Of a DNA stretch of 64,000 nucleotides, positions 55,164 through 62,494 are shown one piece after another (the first letter of the stretch is position 1; every line of letters starts with the position of its first letter). This DNA comes from Pseudomonas fluvialis (lineage in GTDB: Bacteria > Pseudomonadota > Gammaproteobacteria > Pseudomonadales > Pseudomonadaceae). A model generated the notes under the pieces. That model did no database searches and was not told the DNA's origin. It saw only the letters and a list, made by a program, of their open reading frames with translations. The stretch lies in NCBI RefSeq assembly GCF_002234375.1, contig NZ_NMQV01000013.1, forward strand, positions 1-64,000. The letters run 5' to 3'. The position numbers were made by a program, and so were the translations under genes.

Positions 55164-56300
55164 TCAGCTGTCGCGCTGCAGATCCGGCGGAATCGGCAAG
55201 TCCGGCAGCGGCCCGGGACGCTTACCCTTGCCGGCGCGGAACTGCTTGAGCTGATAGACGTAGGCCAGCACCTGGGCCACCGCCAGGTACAAGCCGGCGG
55301 GGATTTCCTGGTCCAGTTCCGTGGAATAGAACACCGCCCGCGCCAGCGCCGGCGACTCCAACAACTCGACACGATGTTCCTGGGCAATTTCGCGGATTTT
55401 CAGGGCCAGGAAGTCTCCGCCCTTGGCAACCAGGCGCGGTGCTCCCCCCTTGTCGGCATCGTACTTGAGCGCGACGGCAAAGTGCGTCGGGTTGGTGATC
55501 ACCACATCGGCCTGCGGAACCTCCTGCAACATACGGCGCTGGGCCATTTCATATTGCAGTTGACGGATACGCGACTTGACCTCGGGCTTGCCCTCGGTGT
55601 CCTTGAACTCGTCGCGCACCTCCTGCTTGGTCATCATCAGCTTCTGTTTGTGATCCCATAGCTGAAAGGGCACGTCGATAGCTGCGATAAGGATCAGACT
55701 GCAGGCCATCCACAGGGAACACCAGCCAACAATCTGCGCGCTGTGTGCAATAGCCTGCGGCAGGGGCTCATGACCAATCGACAGCAGGTCATCCTGATTG
55801 GCCATCAACACCGCAACCGCCACCGTTAACACGACCAGGAACTTGCCAACCGCCTTGCCCAACTCCACCAGCGCCTGAACCGAGAACATGCGTTTAAGGC
55901 CGGACAAGGGATTCATCCGACTGAACTTGGGCTGCAAGGCTTCGCTGGAAAACAGCCAGCCGCCCAACGAAACCGGGCCCGCCAGGGCAATCACCAGCAA
56001 TGCCATGATCAGTGGTGCCAACAGTTCCAGGGCCAGCTTGCCGGTAGCCAGCAGGTACAGCGCCATGTAGCGTTCATCCAGCAGGACTTCCCGTGACAAT
56101 TCGAAGTTGCCGCGCATGATGCCCAGCAAGGCATCAGCCATGCCTGCGCCAAACACCAGCAAGCCACCGGCGCCCCCCAGGGTTACCACCAGCGTATTGA
56201 GCTCCTTGGAGCGGGCGATCTGGCCTTTCTTGCGCGCCTCTTCCAGGCGCTTGCTAGTAGGCTGTTCGCTCTTGTCGGCGCCACTCTCGCTCTCGGCCAT
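55164..56300 (-). CDS. flhB: Flagellar export switch protein FlhB
   Basis: 378-residue export-gate protein: four transmembrane helices (about 35-55, 88-110, 145-165, 185-210) and a cytoplasmic domain with the self-cleaving site NPTH at 270-273 followed by FAVALKYD. Cleavage allows FliK to switch export from hook to filament proteins. Its TAG-ATG junction with fliR is directly adjacent. Confidence 0.97.
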   Translation of the reverse strand: MAESESGADKSEQPTSKRLEEARKKGQIARSKELNTLVVTLGGAGGLLVFGAGMADALLGIMRGNFELSREVLLDERYMALYLLATGKLALELLAPLIMALLVIALAGPVSLGGWLFSSEALQPKFSRMNPLSGLKRMFSVQALVELGKAVGKFLVVLTVAVAVLMANQDDLLSIGHEPLPQAIAHSAQIVGWCSLWMACSLILIAAIDVPFQLWDHKQKLMMTKQEVRDEFKDTEGKPEVKSRIRQLQYEMAQRRMLQEVPQADVVITNPTHFAVALKYDADKGGAPRLVAKGGDFLALKIREIAQEHRVELLESPALARAVFYSTELDQEIPAGLYLAVAQVLAYVYQLKQFRAGKGKRPGPLPDLPIPPDLQRDS

Positions 56301-57077
56301 CTAGCGTACCTGTGCCAGTTCACGCAGCCACAACAACGCCTCGCGGGCCAAGTCCTGGTACTGCGCCAGAATATCGGCCATACCCAGCCAGACGATGACC
56401 AGTCCCAGAACCAGGGTCAGCGGGAAGCCAATCGCAAAGATATTGAGTTGCGGTGCCGCGCGGGTCATCACGCCAAAGGCGATATTGACCACCAGCAACG
56501 CAGTGATCGCCGGCAGCGCCAGCAGCAACCCGGCACCCAGCACCCAGCCCAGGCGGCCAGCAATCGCCAAATAATGATCCAGCAACAAGCCACTGCCCAC
56601 CGGCAAGGTTACAAAACTCTCTGCCAGGACCTCGAATACCACCAGGTGACCGTTCATGGCGAGAAACAGCAAGGTCACCAGCATCAGCAGGAACTGGCCC
56701 AGCACCGCCACGGAAATACCGTTGGCCGGATCGACCATCGAGGCAAAGCCCAGGCCCATCTGCATGGCAATCATCTGCCCGGCCACCACGAAGGCATGAA
56801 AAAACAACTGCAGGGAAAACCCCAGCAATGCCCCGACCAATACCTCCTGGCCGATCCACAACCAACCCTGCAGACTGAGCGCATCAATCTGCGGCATGGC
56901 TGGCAACACCGGCATCAGCACCAGGGTAAAGGCCAGCGCCAGGTACATACGCACACGCACCGGCACCAGTTGCGTGCCGATGACCGGCATGACCATCAGC
57001 AAGGCGGCAATGCGAAAAAGCGGCAGCAGGAAACTGGCTACCCAGCCGCCGATCTGTGCATCACTCAGCGCCAGCAT
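56301..57077 (-). CDS. fliR: Flagellar export gate protein FliR
   Basis: 258-residue membrane protein of about six hydrophobic helices, part of the FliPQR export channel. It has the family stretch MVMPVIGTQLVPVRVRMYLALAFTL near the N-terminus and QMGLGFASMVDP near residue 108. Gene spacing to fliQ is one base. Confidence 0.96.
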   Translation of the reverse strand: MLALSDAQIGGWVASFLLPLFRIAALLMVMPVIGTQLVPVRVRMYLALAFTLVLMPVLPAMPQIDALSLQGWLWIGQEVLVGALLGFSLQLFFHAFVVAGQMIAMQMGLGFASMVDPANGISVAVLGQFLLMLVTLLFLAMNGHLVVFEVLAESFVTLPVGSGLLLDHYLAIAGRLGWVLGAGLLLALPAITALLVVNIAFGVMTRAAPQLNIFAIGFPLTLVLGLVIVWLGMADILAQYQDLAREALLWLRELAQVR

Positions 57078-57078
57078 G

Positions 57079-57348
57079 TCAGCCGATCAGCTGCGGAATG
57101 TTGTGGATCAACCGTTCGGTGAACTCCATCAACTGGGTAACCAGCCAGGGCCCGAGCACCACCAGGGTAATCAGCATCACCAGCAGACGCGGCAGAAAGC
57201 TCAGGGTCTGTTCGTTGATCTGCGTGGCGGCCTGAAATACGGCAACCATCAGGCCGACAATCAGGCTGGGTACTACGCAGACGGCGACGATCAGCGAGGT
57301 CAGCCAGAGCGCTTCACGAAACAGGTCAACAGCAATTTCCGGGGTCAT
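57079..57348 (-). CDS. fliQ: Flagellar export gate protein FliQ
   Basis: 89-residue protein with two transmembrane helices (about 16-38 and 50-72) and the start MTPEIAVDLFREALW, a typical FliQ. Four copies join five FliP and one FliR in the export channel. Confidence 0.96.
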   Translation of the reverse strand: MTPEIAVDLFREALWLTSLIVAVCVVPSLIVGLMVAVFQAATQINEQTLSFLPRLLVMLITLVVLGPWLVTQLMEFTERLIHNIPQLIG

Positions 57349-57360
57349 GCCTGTCCCTCG

Positions 57361-58119
57361 CTAAAAGGTGCCGAAACTGCCGGCCAACGTGCCGATGATT
57401 AACGCCCAGCCATCAACCAACACGAACAGCATGATCTTGAATGGCAGGGAAATGATCAGCGGCGACAGCATCATCATACCCATCGCCATGAGAATACTGG
57501 CCACCACCATGTCGATGATCAGGAACGGAATGAAGATCATGAAACCGATCTGGAACGCAGTCTTCAGTTCCGAGGTCACAAAGGCCGGCACCAGGATGGT
57601 CAGCGGCGCCTGCTCCGGGCTGGCAATATCGGTACGACGTGCCAGACGCACAAACAACTCCAGATCGGAGGCGCGGGTCTGTGCCAGCATGAATTCCTTG
57701 AGCGGCACTTCGGCACGTGCCAGCGCCTGCTGCGCCGGCAGCTGCTCGTTAAGATAGGGCTGTAGCGCCTCGGCGTTGATCCGCTCGAACACCGGCGCCA
57801 TGATGAACATCGTAAGGAACAGCGCCATGCCTACCAGCAACTGGTTGGACGGCGTCTGCTGCAAACCCAGCGCCTGGCGCAGGATGGAAAACACGATGAT
57901 GATCCGCGTAAAGCTGGTCATCAGCATGACAAACGCCGGGATAAAGCTCAGCGCCGTCATGATCAGCAGGATCTGCAGGCTGACCGAGTACTCCTGCTGG
58001 CCTTCGGCGTTGGTACTCAGGGTAATCGCCGAGATTTTCAGCGGGTCGTCAGCCGCCAGAGCCAATGGCCCGAGTAGCATCAGGCCCAGCAGCAGAACGA
58101 AACGCAGGCAGCACTTCAT
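57361..58119 (-). CDS. fliP: Flagellar export gate protein FliP
   Basis: 252-residue protein with a cleavable signal peptide (to about residue 22) and four further helices; [24 protein letters not shown] and [21 protein letters not shown] are the FliP signatures. The ATG overlaps the fliO stop by four bases. Confidence 0.97.
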   Translation of the reverse strand: MKCCLRFVLLLGLMLLGPLALAADDPLKISAITLSTNAEGQQEYSVSLQILLIMTALSFIPAFVMLMTSFTRIIIVFSILRQALGLQQTPSNQLLVGMALFLTMFIMAPVFERINAEALQPYLNEQLPAQQALARAEVPLKEFMLAQTRASDLELFVRLARRTDIASPEQAPLTILVPAFVTSELKTAFQIGFMIFIPFLIIDMVVASILMAMGMMMLSPLIISLPFKIMLFVLVDGWALIIGTLAGSFGTF

Positions 58120-58541
58120 GACTGATCCTTGGGCACGCGCCCCAGGGCTTCCATCAGCCGCTGGGCAAATTCAGGAGTGGCTGGCTGGTGATCCGGCAGG
58201 CTGACCGGCGTTTTCAACACATGCAACGGGGTGATTCGACCCGCGGTCAGCCCCAGCAACAGTTGTTCCTCGCCGACCTGCACCAGCAACAGGCGCTCGC
58301 GCGGACCCAATGCCTGGCTGGACAACAGACGGATGACCTGCCCACCACGCGGCGTGATCTGTTGCACACGGCGCAGCAGCCAGGCCATCGCAAAGATCAA
58401 GCCGAGCACCAGCAGCAAGCCCAACAAGAGCTGCAACAACGAGCCCACCCCACCGCTCAGCGAAGCATTGGCCGGCCCCTGCGGGTTGGCCAGGGCCACA
58501 CCACTGACGAGCCAGGCCACGCCAGGAATCAGGCTACGCAT
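58116..58541 (-). CDS. fliO: Flagellar assembly protein FliO
   Basis: 141-residue protein with an N-terminal signal-like helix, a transmembrane helix (about 37-57) and a short cytoplasmic domain ([21 protein letters not shown]). It stabilises FliP during gate assembly. The ATG at 58541 is four bases after the fliN stop; a GTG 30 bases upstream is less likely. Confidence 0.9.
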   Translation of the reverse strand: MRSLIPGVAWLVSGVALANPQGPANASLSGGVGSLLQLLLGLLLVLGLIFAMAWLLRRVQQITPRGGQVIRLLSSQALGPRERLLLVQVGEEQLLLGLTAGRITPLHVLKTPVSLPDHQPATPEFAQRLMEALGRVPKDQS

Positions 58542-58545
58542 GGTC

Positions 58546-59022
58546 TTAACGCAGCTTCTTGATACGTTCACTGGGGCTGATCACGTCGGTCAGGCGAATG
58601 CCGAACTTCTCGTTGACCACCACCACTTCGCCGTGGGCGATCAGCGTGCCGTTGACCAGCACATCCAGCGGTTCCCCGGCCAGACGATCCAGCTCGACCA
58701 CCGAGCCCTGATTGAGCTGTAGCAGGTTGCGGATGCTGATCTCGGTGCTACCCACCTCCATCGACAGGCTCACCGGAATATCGAGAATCACATCCAGGTT
58801 GGGGCCTTCAAGCCCCTGCGGGACGTTGCTGATCTTCGGCGCGGCGCCGAACTCCTCCATGGGCGCACGCGGCGCCGCCGGAGCTGAAGGGGCAGCCGGC
58901 GCCTGGTTCATCAGCGCATCGATATCATCCTGGCTGGCCTCATCACCCGCCTCGGCCAACGCGGCCGCCCACTCATCGGCCAGAGCCTGTTCTTCGGGGG
59001 AAGTTGCTTCTTCGTCTGCCAT
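58546..59022 (-). CDS. fliN: Flagellar motor switch protein FliN
   Basis: 158-residue C-ring protein: the C-terminal SpoA domain (about 75-155) with LDIPVSLSMEVGSTEISIRNLLQL. The N-terminal extension is acidic and carries SQDDIDALMNQ (30-40), a near copy of the CheY-binding peptide at the start of FliM. Located between fliM and fliO. Confidence 0.96.
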   Translation of the reverse strand: MADEEATSPEEQALADEWAAALAEAGDEASQDDIDALMNQAPAAPSAPAAPRAPMEEFGAAPKISNVPQGLEGPNLDVILDIPVSLSMEVGSTEISIRNLLQLNQGSVVELDRLAGEPLDVLVNGTLIAHGEVVVVNEKFGIRLTDVISPSERIKKLR

Positions 59023-59063
59023 AAGCCGACCTCATCCATTCGCTAGTAAGAGTAAGCTGCTGG

Positions 59064-60035
59064 TCAGCGCGGTCGCTCGACCGGCTCCAGCACTTGCAGC
59101 GCCAGGTTGCCCTTGTGCGCGCCAAGCTTGACCTTGAAGGTCGGCACGCCATTGGCGCGCATGACCATGTGTTCGGGCAGCTCCACCGGTATGACATCAC
59201 CGGGCTGCATGTTGAGAATCTCGCGCAGACGCAAGTTGCGCCGCGCCACCGTGGCCTCCAGTGGCACCTTGACGTCCAGGACGTCTTCGCGCAGGGCCTT
59301 GATCCAGCGTTCGTCCTGATCATCCATGTCCGACTGGAAGCCCGCATCGAGCATTTCGCGGATTGGCTCGATCATCGAGTACGGCATGGTGATATGCAGA
59401 TCACCCCCACCACCATCCAGTTCGATGTGAAAGGTGGATACCACTACCACTTCACTGGGACTGACGATATTGGCCAGCGCCGGGTTGACCTCGGAGTTGA
59501 TGTACTCGAAATGCACATCGAGCACTGCATGCCAGGCCTCGCTGAGATCCTTGAAGGCCTGGTCAATGACCATGCGCACCACGCGTAGCTCGGTAGGCGT
59601 GAACTCACGCCCCTCGATTTTGGCGTGGCGACCATCACCGCCAAAGAAGTTGTCCACCAGTTTGAAGACCAGCTTGGCATCGAGAATGAACAGCGCGGTA
59701 CCGCGCAAGGGCTTCATCTTCACCAGATTGAGGCTGGTCGGCACATACAAGGAGTGTACGTACTCGCCGAACTTCATCACCTGCACGCCACCCACCGCGA
59801 CATCCGCCGAGCGGCGCAGCAGGTTGAACATGCTGATGCGGGTATAGCGGGCAAAACGCTCGTTGATCATTTCCAGGGTCGGCATGCGTCCACGGACGAT
59901 GCGATCCTGGCTGGTCAGGTCATAGCTCTTGACGCTACCTGGCTCACTGTCGCTCTCGGTCTCGACGATGCCATCGTCGACCCCATGCAACAGGGCATCG
60001 ATCTCATCCTGGGAAAGCAGATCCTGAACAGCCAT
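59064..60035 (-). CDS. fliM: Flagellar motor switch protein FliM
   Basis: 323-residue C-ring protein. The N-terminal peptide LLSQDEIDALLHG (6-18) is the CheY-P docking segment; the middle CheC-like domain runs about 45-230, and a C-terminal SpoA domain follows (VPLEATVARRNLRLREILNM). With FliN and FliG it sets the direction of rotation. Confidence 0.97.
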   Translation of the reverse strand: MAVQDLLSQDEIDALLHGVDDGIVETESDSEPGSVKSYDLTSQDRIVRGRMPTLEMINERFARYTRISMFNLLRRSADVAVGGVQVMKFGEYVHSLYVPTSLNLVKMKPLRGTALFILDAKLVFKLVDNFFGGDGRHAKIEGREFTPTELRVVRMVIDQAFKDLSEAWHAVLDVHFEYINSEVNPALANIVSPSEVVVVSTFHIELDGGGGDLHITMPYSMIEPIREMLDAGFQSDMDDQDERWIKALREDVLDVKVPLEATVARRNLRLREILNMQPGDVIPVELPEHMVMRANGVPTFKVKLGAHKGNLALQVLEPVERPR

Positions 60036-60047
60036 CCGGGCCGGCTC

Positions 60048-60569
60048 CTACTGCAAGACAAAGTTGGTAAAAAGCACTTGCTCGACCACGCCGTCACCGA
60101 CTTCCTTCTTGGCCAGTTCCTGCACCGTGGTGGTGGCCTGTTGGCGGAGCATTTCCTTGCCGACGGGCGTCATCAGGCTGTCGAAATTCTGGCTGGCGAA
60201 CAGCATGTTGAGCTGATTGCGCAGTAACGGCAGGTGTACTTTCAGCGCATCCAGCTTGGCCTGGTCGCGCGCCATCAACGCCACGCTCACCTGCATATAA
60301 CGCTGCCGTCCGGCATGGCTGATGTTGACCACGAAAGCTGGCGCCACATTCTCATAGATGGCCAGCTGCTTGACAGGGGCCGCAGGCGCTTCGCTCTTGG
60401 CCTCGGCCGGCGCATCATCCTTCTTGCCCAGGAAGAACAGCGTCCCCCCCACCGACAGACCAACCGCCAACAGCACCACCACGACAATGATGATGATCAG
60501 CTTGAGCTTGCTTTTGCCTGCCGGCTTTTCGTCGCCATCCGGCGCTGCGGCTTTTTCTTTCTTCGCCAT
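60048..60569 (-). CDS. fliL: Flagellar basal-body-associated protein FliL
   Basis: 173-residue membrane protein: basic, Lys-rich N-terminus, one transmembrane helix (about 22-45, LIIIIVVVVLLAVGLSVGGTLFF) and a periplasmic stomatin-like domain. It surrounds and activates stators. First gene of the fliLMNOPQR-flhB operon, behind a sigma-54 promoter. Confidence 0.95.
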   Translation of the reverse strand: MAKKEKAAAPDGDEKPAGKSKLKLIIIIVVVVLLAVGLSVGGTLFFLGKKDDAPAEAKSEAPAAPVKQLAIYENVAPAFVVNISHAGRQRYMQVSVALMARDQAKLDALKVHLPLLRNQLNMLFASQNFDSLMTPVGKEMLRQQATTTVQELAKKEVGDGVVEQVLFTNFVLQ

Positions 60570-60619
60570 GCCAATAATCCGTCGCTAGTCGACCTTTTCA
60601 GGCGTAGTTACCAGGTGAG

Positions 60620-60635
60620 AGCAAGGGTTGTGCCA
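60620..60635 (-). promoter_or_regulatory. RpoN (sigma-54) promoter of the fliL operon
   Basis: Minus strand TGGCAC-AACCC-TTGCT matches the sigma-54 consensus TGGCAC-N5-TTGCW at every position. The expected start point is near 60609, about 40 bases before the fliL ATG. It fits the known RpoN and FleQ dependence of this operon in P. aeruginosa. Confidence 0.9.
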
Positions 60636-60705
60636 GACACCTGACCCTGCCCGCAACTCTAGCGTCCCGTACCCGCCGCGCCTACCCCTGACAGCTATTC
60701 TTGCC

Positions 60706-60735
60706 GATAAACAAACGGCCCCTTAACTGGGGCCG
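60706..60735 (-). terminator. Rho-independent terminator after fliK
   Basis: Perfect stem CGGCCCC / GGGGCCG (60716-60722 and 60729-60735) with a 6-base loop; the minus strand continues TTTGTTTATC. Located 23 bases after the fliK stop, it ends the fliK transcript before the fliL promoter. Confidence 0.8.
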
Positions 60736-60758
60736 CCGTTGGTGTGCGTCATGTACGC

Positions 60759-62045
60759 TCAGGCGTAGTAGTCAACCAGTCCCAAGCCTATGCGACCGGG
60801 CTGACTGTGTACTTCGCTAACCCCCTGCAACAGCAGCGGATCGGCTTCCCTGTCGTCGCGTCCGGCCGTTGCACCACGCCCCTCCTCGCCCTGTCCCTGC
60901 CAACCGCGGCCTGGCGACTGGTCGGATACATTGACATCCAACTGGGTCATGCCCTGCTGGTTGAACATCTCACGCAGGCGATGCAGCTGGGTTTCCAGGG
61001 CATCACGGACGTTGGCATTGGCACTGGCAAAGGTAATCTGGGTCTGCTCCTGATTCAGGCTGATACGCACTTCAAGGCGTCCCAGCTCCGCTGGGTTCAG
61101 CTCGATCTCGGCACTTTTCAGATTCTGGCTGGACATCCACATCACCTTGTCCACTGCGCCCTCTGCCCAACCCGGCTGTTGCAGATTGAGCGCTGCACCG
61201 GGCACTTGCGGCAGTACCGGTGAAGCCACTCGTGCAGTATTGAGATTATTCTGCGCAACCGCCTGACTGAGCACGCTAAGCCGTGCCTCCAGAGGCTCAG
61301 CACGGGGCAGCGAGGCGTTGCTGAGCGGCTGCTCAAGCTGTCTGCTCAGGCTCTCCACGTTTTCTGGCAGCCATTGCTCCACGTGGGGATCACTGCCCGC
61401 ATTTTCTTCCAGCAGTTCACTGGCGGCCTGCGCCGGCGCCCCGCTGCTGCTGGCCAAGGCCGCCTGGCGCTGGGCTACATTGAGCGTGCCGTTTACCTGC
61501 AGCTCGGCCTCGGTAGATGGCTTACTGATCTGATCCTGAAGCACAGACGCCGGCTGCGCACCGAGCACGACAGCATCCAGCAGCAAATCAGCGGAGTCTT
61601 CCTCAGCCTGGTCAGACAGCTCAGACTGGGCTGCAGCCAGCGGCAGATCAGCCGCAGCGCTTTGCTCCCCCTCTTGTCCGGTCAAGCCAAGCAACAACAG
61701 TGGGTCCAGTTCCGCCAAGGCTGACTGATCATCGACGACAGCCGGCAGATCACCGCCTGGCGGGGCATCGCTCGGCAAACCCTTGCCATCAGCGGCAAGC
61801 GTATCGCCGTCATGTTGCGCCGGTTTGCCGTCACCGGCGCGCTCAGTCGCACCACGTGCCTCTCCAGTCGCGCTGCGTGAAGCAGCCTCACGACGCTCCG
61901 GCGCCTGGTTCTGGCGCTCGCGGGCATAGACATTGGAAAAATCATCGCGCCCAGGCTGGGCGGGCTTTTCCGCCGTCTTCGCCGGGGCATAGCGAGGTTT
62001 GACCTCGACATTCATCTGCAGCAGCAGATCAGGAGCAACGGCCAT
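60759..62045 (-). CDS. fliK: Flagellar hook-length control protein FliK
   Basis: 428-residue exported ruler protein. A poorly conserved, Ala/Glu/Gln-rich N-terminal two thirds is followed by the C-terminal hook-length domain (about 300-385) with LNPAELGRLEVRISLNQEQTQITFA, which contacts FlhB. Bounded by its own sigma-54 promoter and a strong terminator, so it is probably monocistronic. The start has GGAG seven bases upstream. Confidence 0.93.
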   Translation of the reverse strand: MAVAPDLLLQMNVEVKPRYAPAKTAEKPAQPGRDDFSNVYARERQNQAPERREAASRSATGEARGATERAGDGKPAQHDGDTLAADGKGLPSDAPPGGDLPAVVDDQSALAELDPLLLLGLTGQEGEQSAAADLPLAAAQSELSDQAEEDSADLLLDAVVLGAQPASVLQDQISKPSTEAELQVNGTLNVAQRQAALASSSGAPAQAASELLEENAGSDPHVEQWLPENVESLSRQLEQPLSNASLPRAEPLEARLSVLSQAVAQNNLNTARVASPVLPQVPGAALNLQQPGWAEGAVDKVMWMSSQNLKSAEIELNPAELGRLEVRISLNQEQTQITFASANANVRDALETQLHRLREMFNQQGMTQLDVNVSDQSPGRGWQGQGEEGRGATAGRDDREADPLLLQGVSEVHSQPGRIGLGLVDYYA

Positions 62046-62083
62046 GAGCTGTCTCCGTTCCAGGGTTTAGGTAACGGATAAAA

Positions 62084-62099
62084 AGCAAGGATCGGGCCA
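62084..62099 (-). promoter_or_regulatory. RpoN (sigma-54) promoter of fliK
   Basis: Minus strand TGGCCC-GATCC-TTGCT, with the G following TGGCCC as in the extended consensus; GG and GC are ten bases apart. The start point should fall near 62073, some 28 bases before the fliK ATG. fliK belongs to an RpoN-dependent class in P. aeruginosa. Confidence 0.8.
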
Positions 62100-62110
62100 G
62101 GTTTTACAGA

Positions 62111-62464
62111 TCAGTTGGCGTAGCGTTGACGCTCGCTCTTGAGCAGGATCCGCACGATGGCAAACTCACGGGCAATCTGCTCAACAAGGGCGGGGGCCTG
62201 CTCCAGTTGCTCACGGCGCGCACAGTCTTCCAACTGCTTGCACAGGCCGGCCAGCAGGCTGGCGCCCATGTTGCTGCAACTGCCCTTGAAGCTATGCGCG
62301 GCCAGACGCAGGGCTTGCGCGTCGGCCCCCTCAAGCCCCTGCTGCAAACCTCGCAGCCGCTCTTCGGAATCGACGATGAAGGTATCCAGCAACACCGGGT
62401 ACTCGTTTTCCATCACGTCACGCAGCGTTGCCAGTACACTGCCTTCCAGGTGTTCAGCTGCCAT
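62111..62464 (-). CDS. Histidine phosphotransfer (Hpt) protein, HptB-like
   Basis: 117-residue single Hpt domain with the phosphorylatable His 57 in AAHSFKGSCSNMG. AAGGAG lies eight bases before the ATG. It follows a response regulator/PP2C phosphatase gene, as in the HptB-HsbR-HsbA relay that controls biofilm and motility via an anti-sigma antagonist in Pseudomonas. The name HptB is by context; sequence comparison would confirm it. Confidence 0.85.
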   Translation of the reverse strand: MAAEHLEGSVLATLRDVMENEYPVLLDTFIVDSEERLRGLQQGLEGADAQALRLAAHSFKGSCSNMGASLLAGLCKQLEDCARREQLEQAPALVEQIAREFAIVRILLKSERQRYAN

Positions 62465-62494
62465 CCGCCCGTCTCCTTGCTGCGCGCTGGCGGA

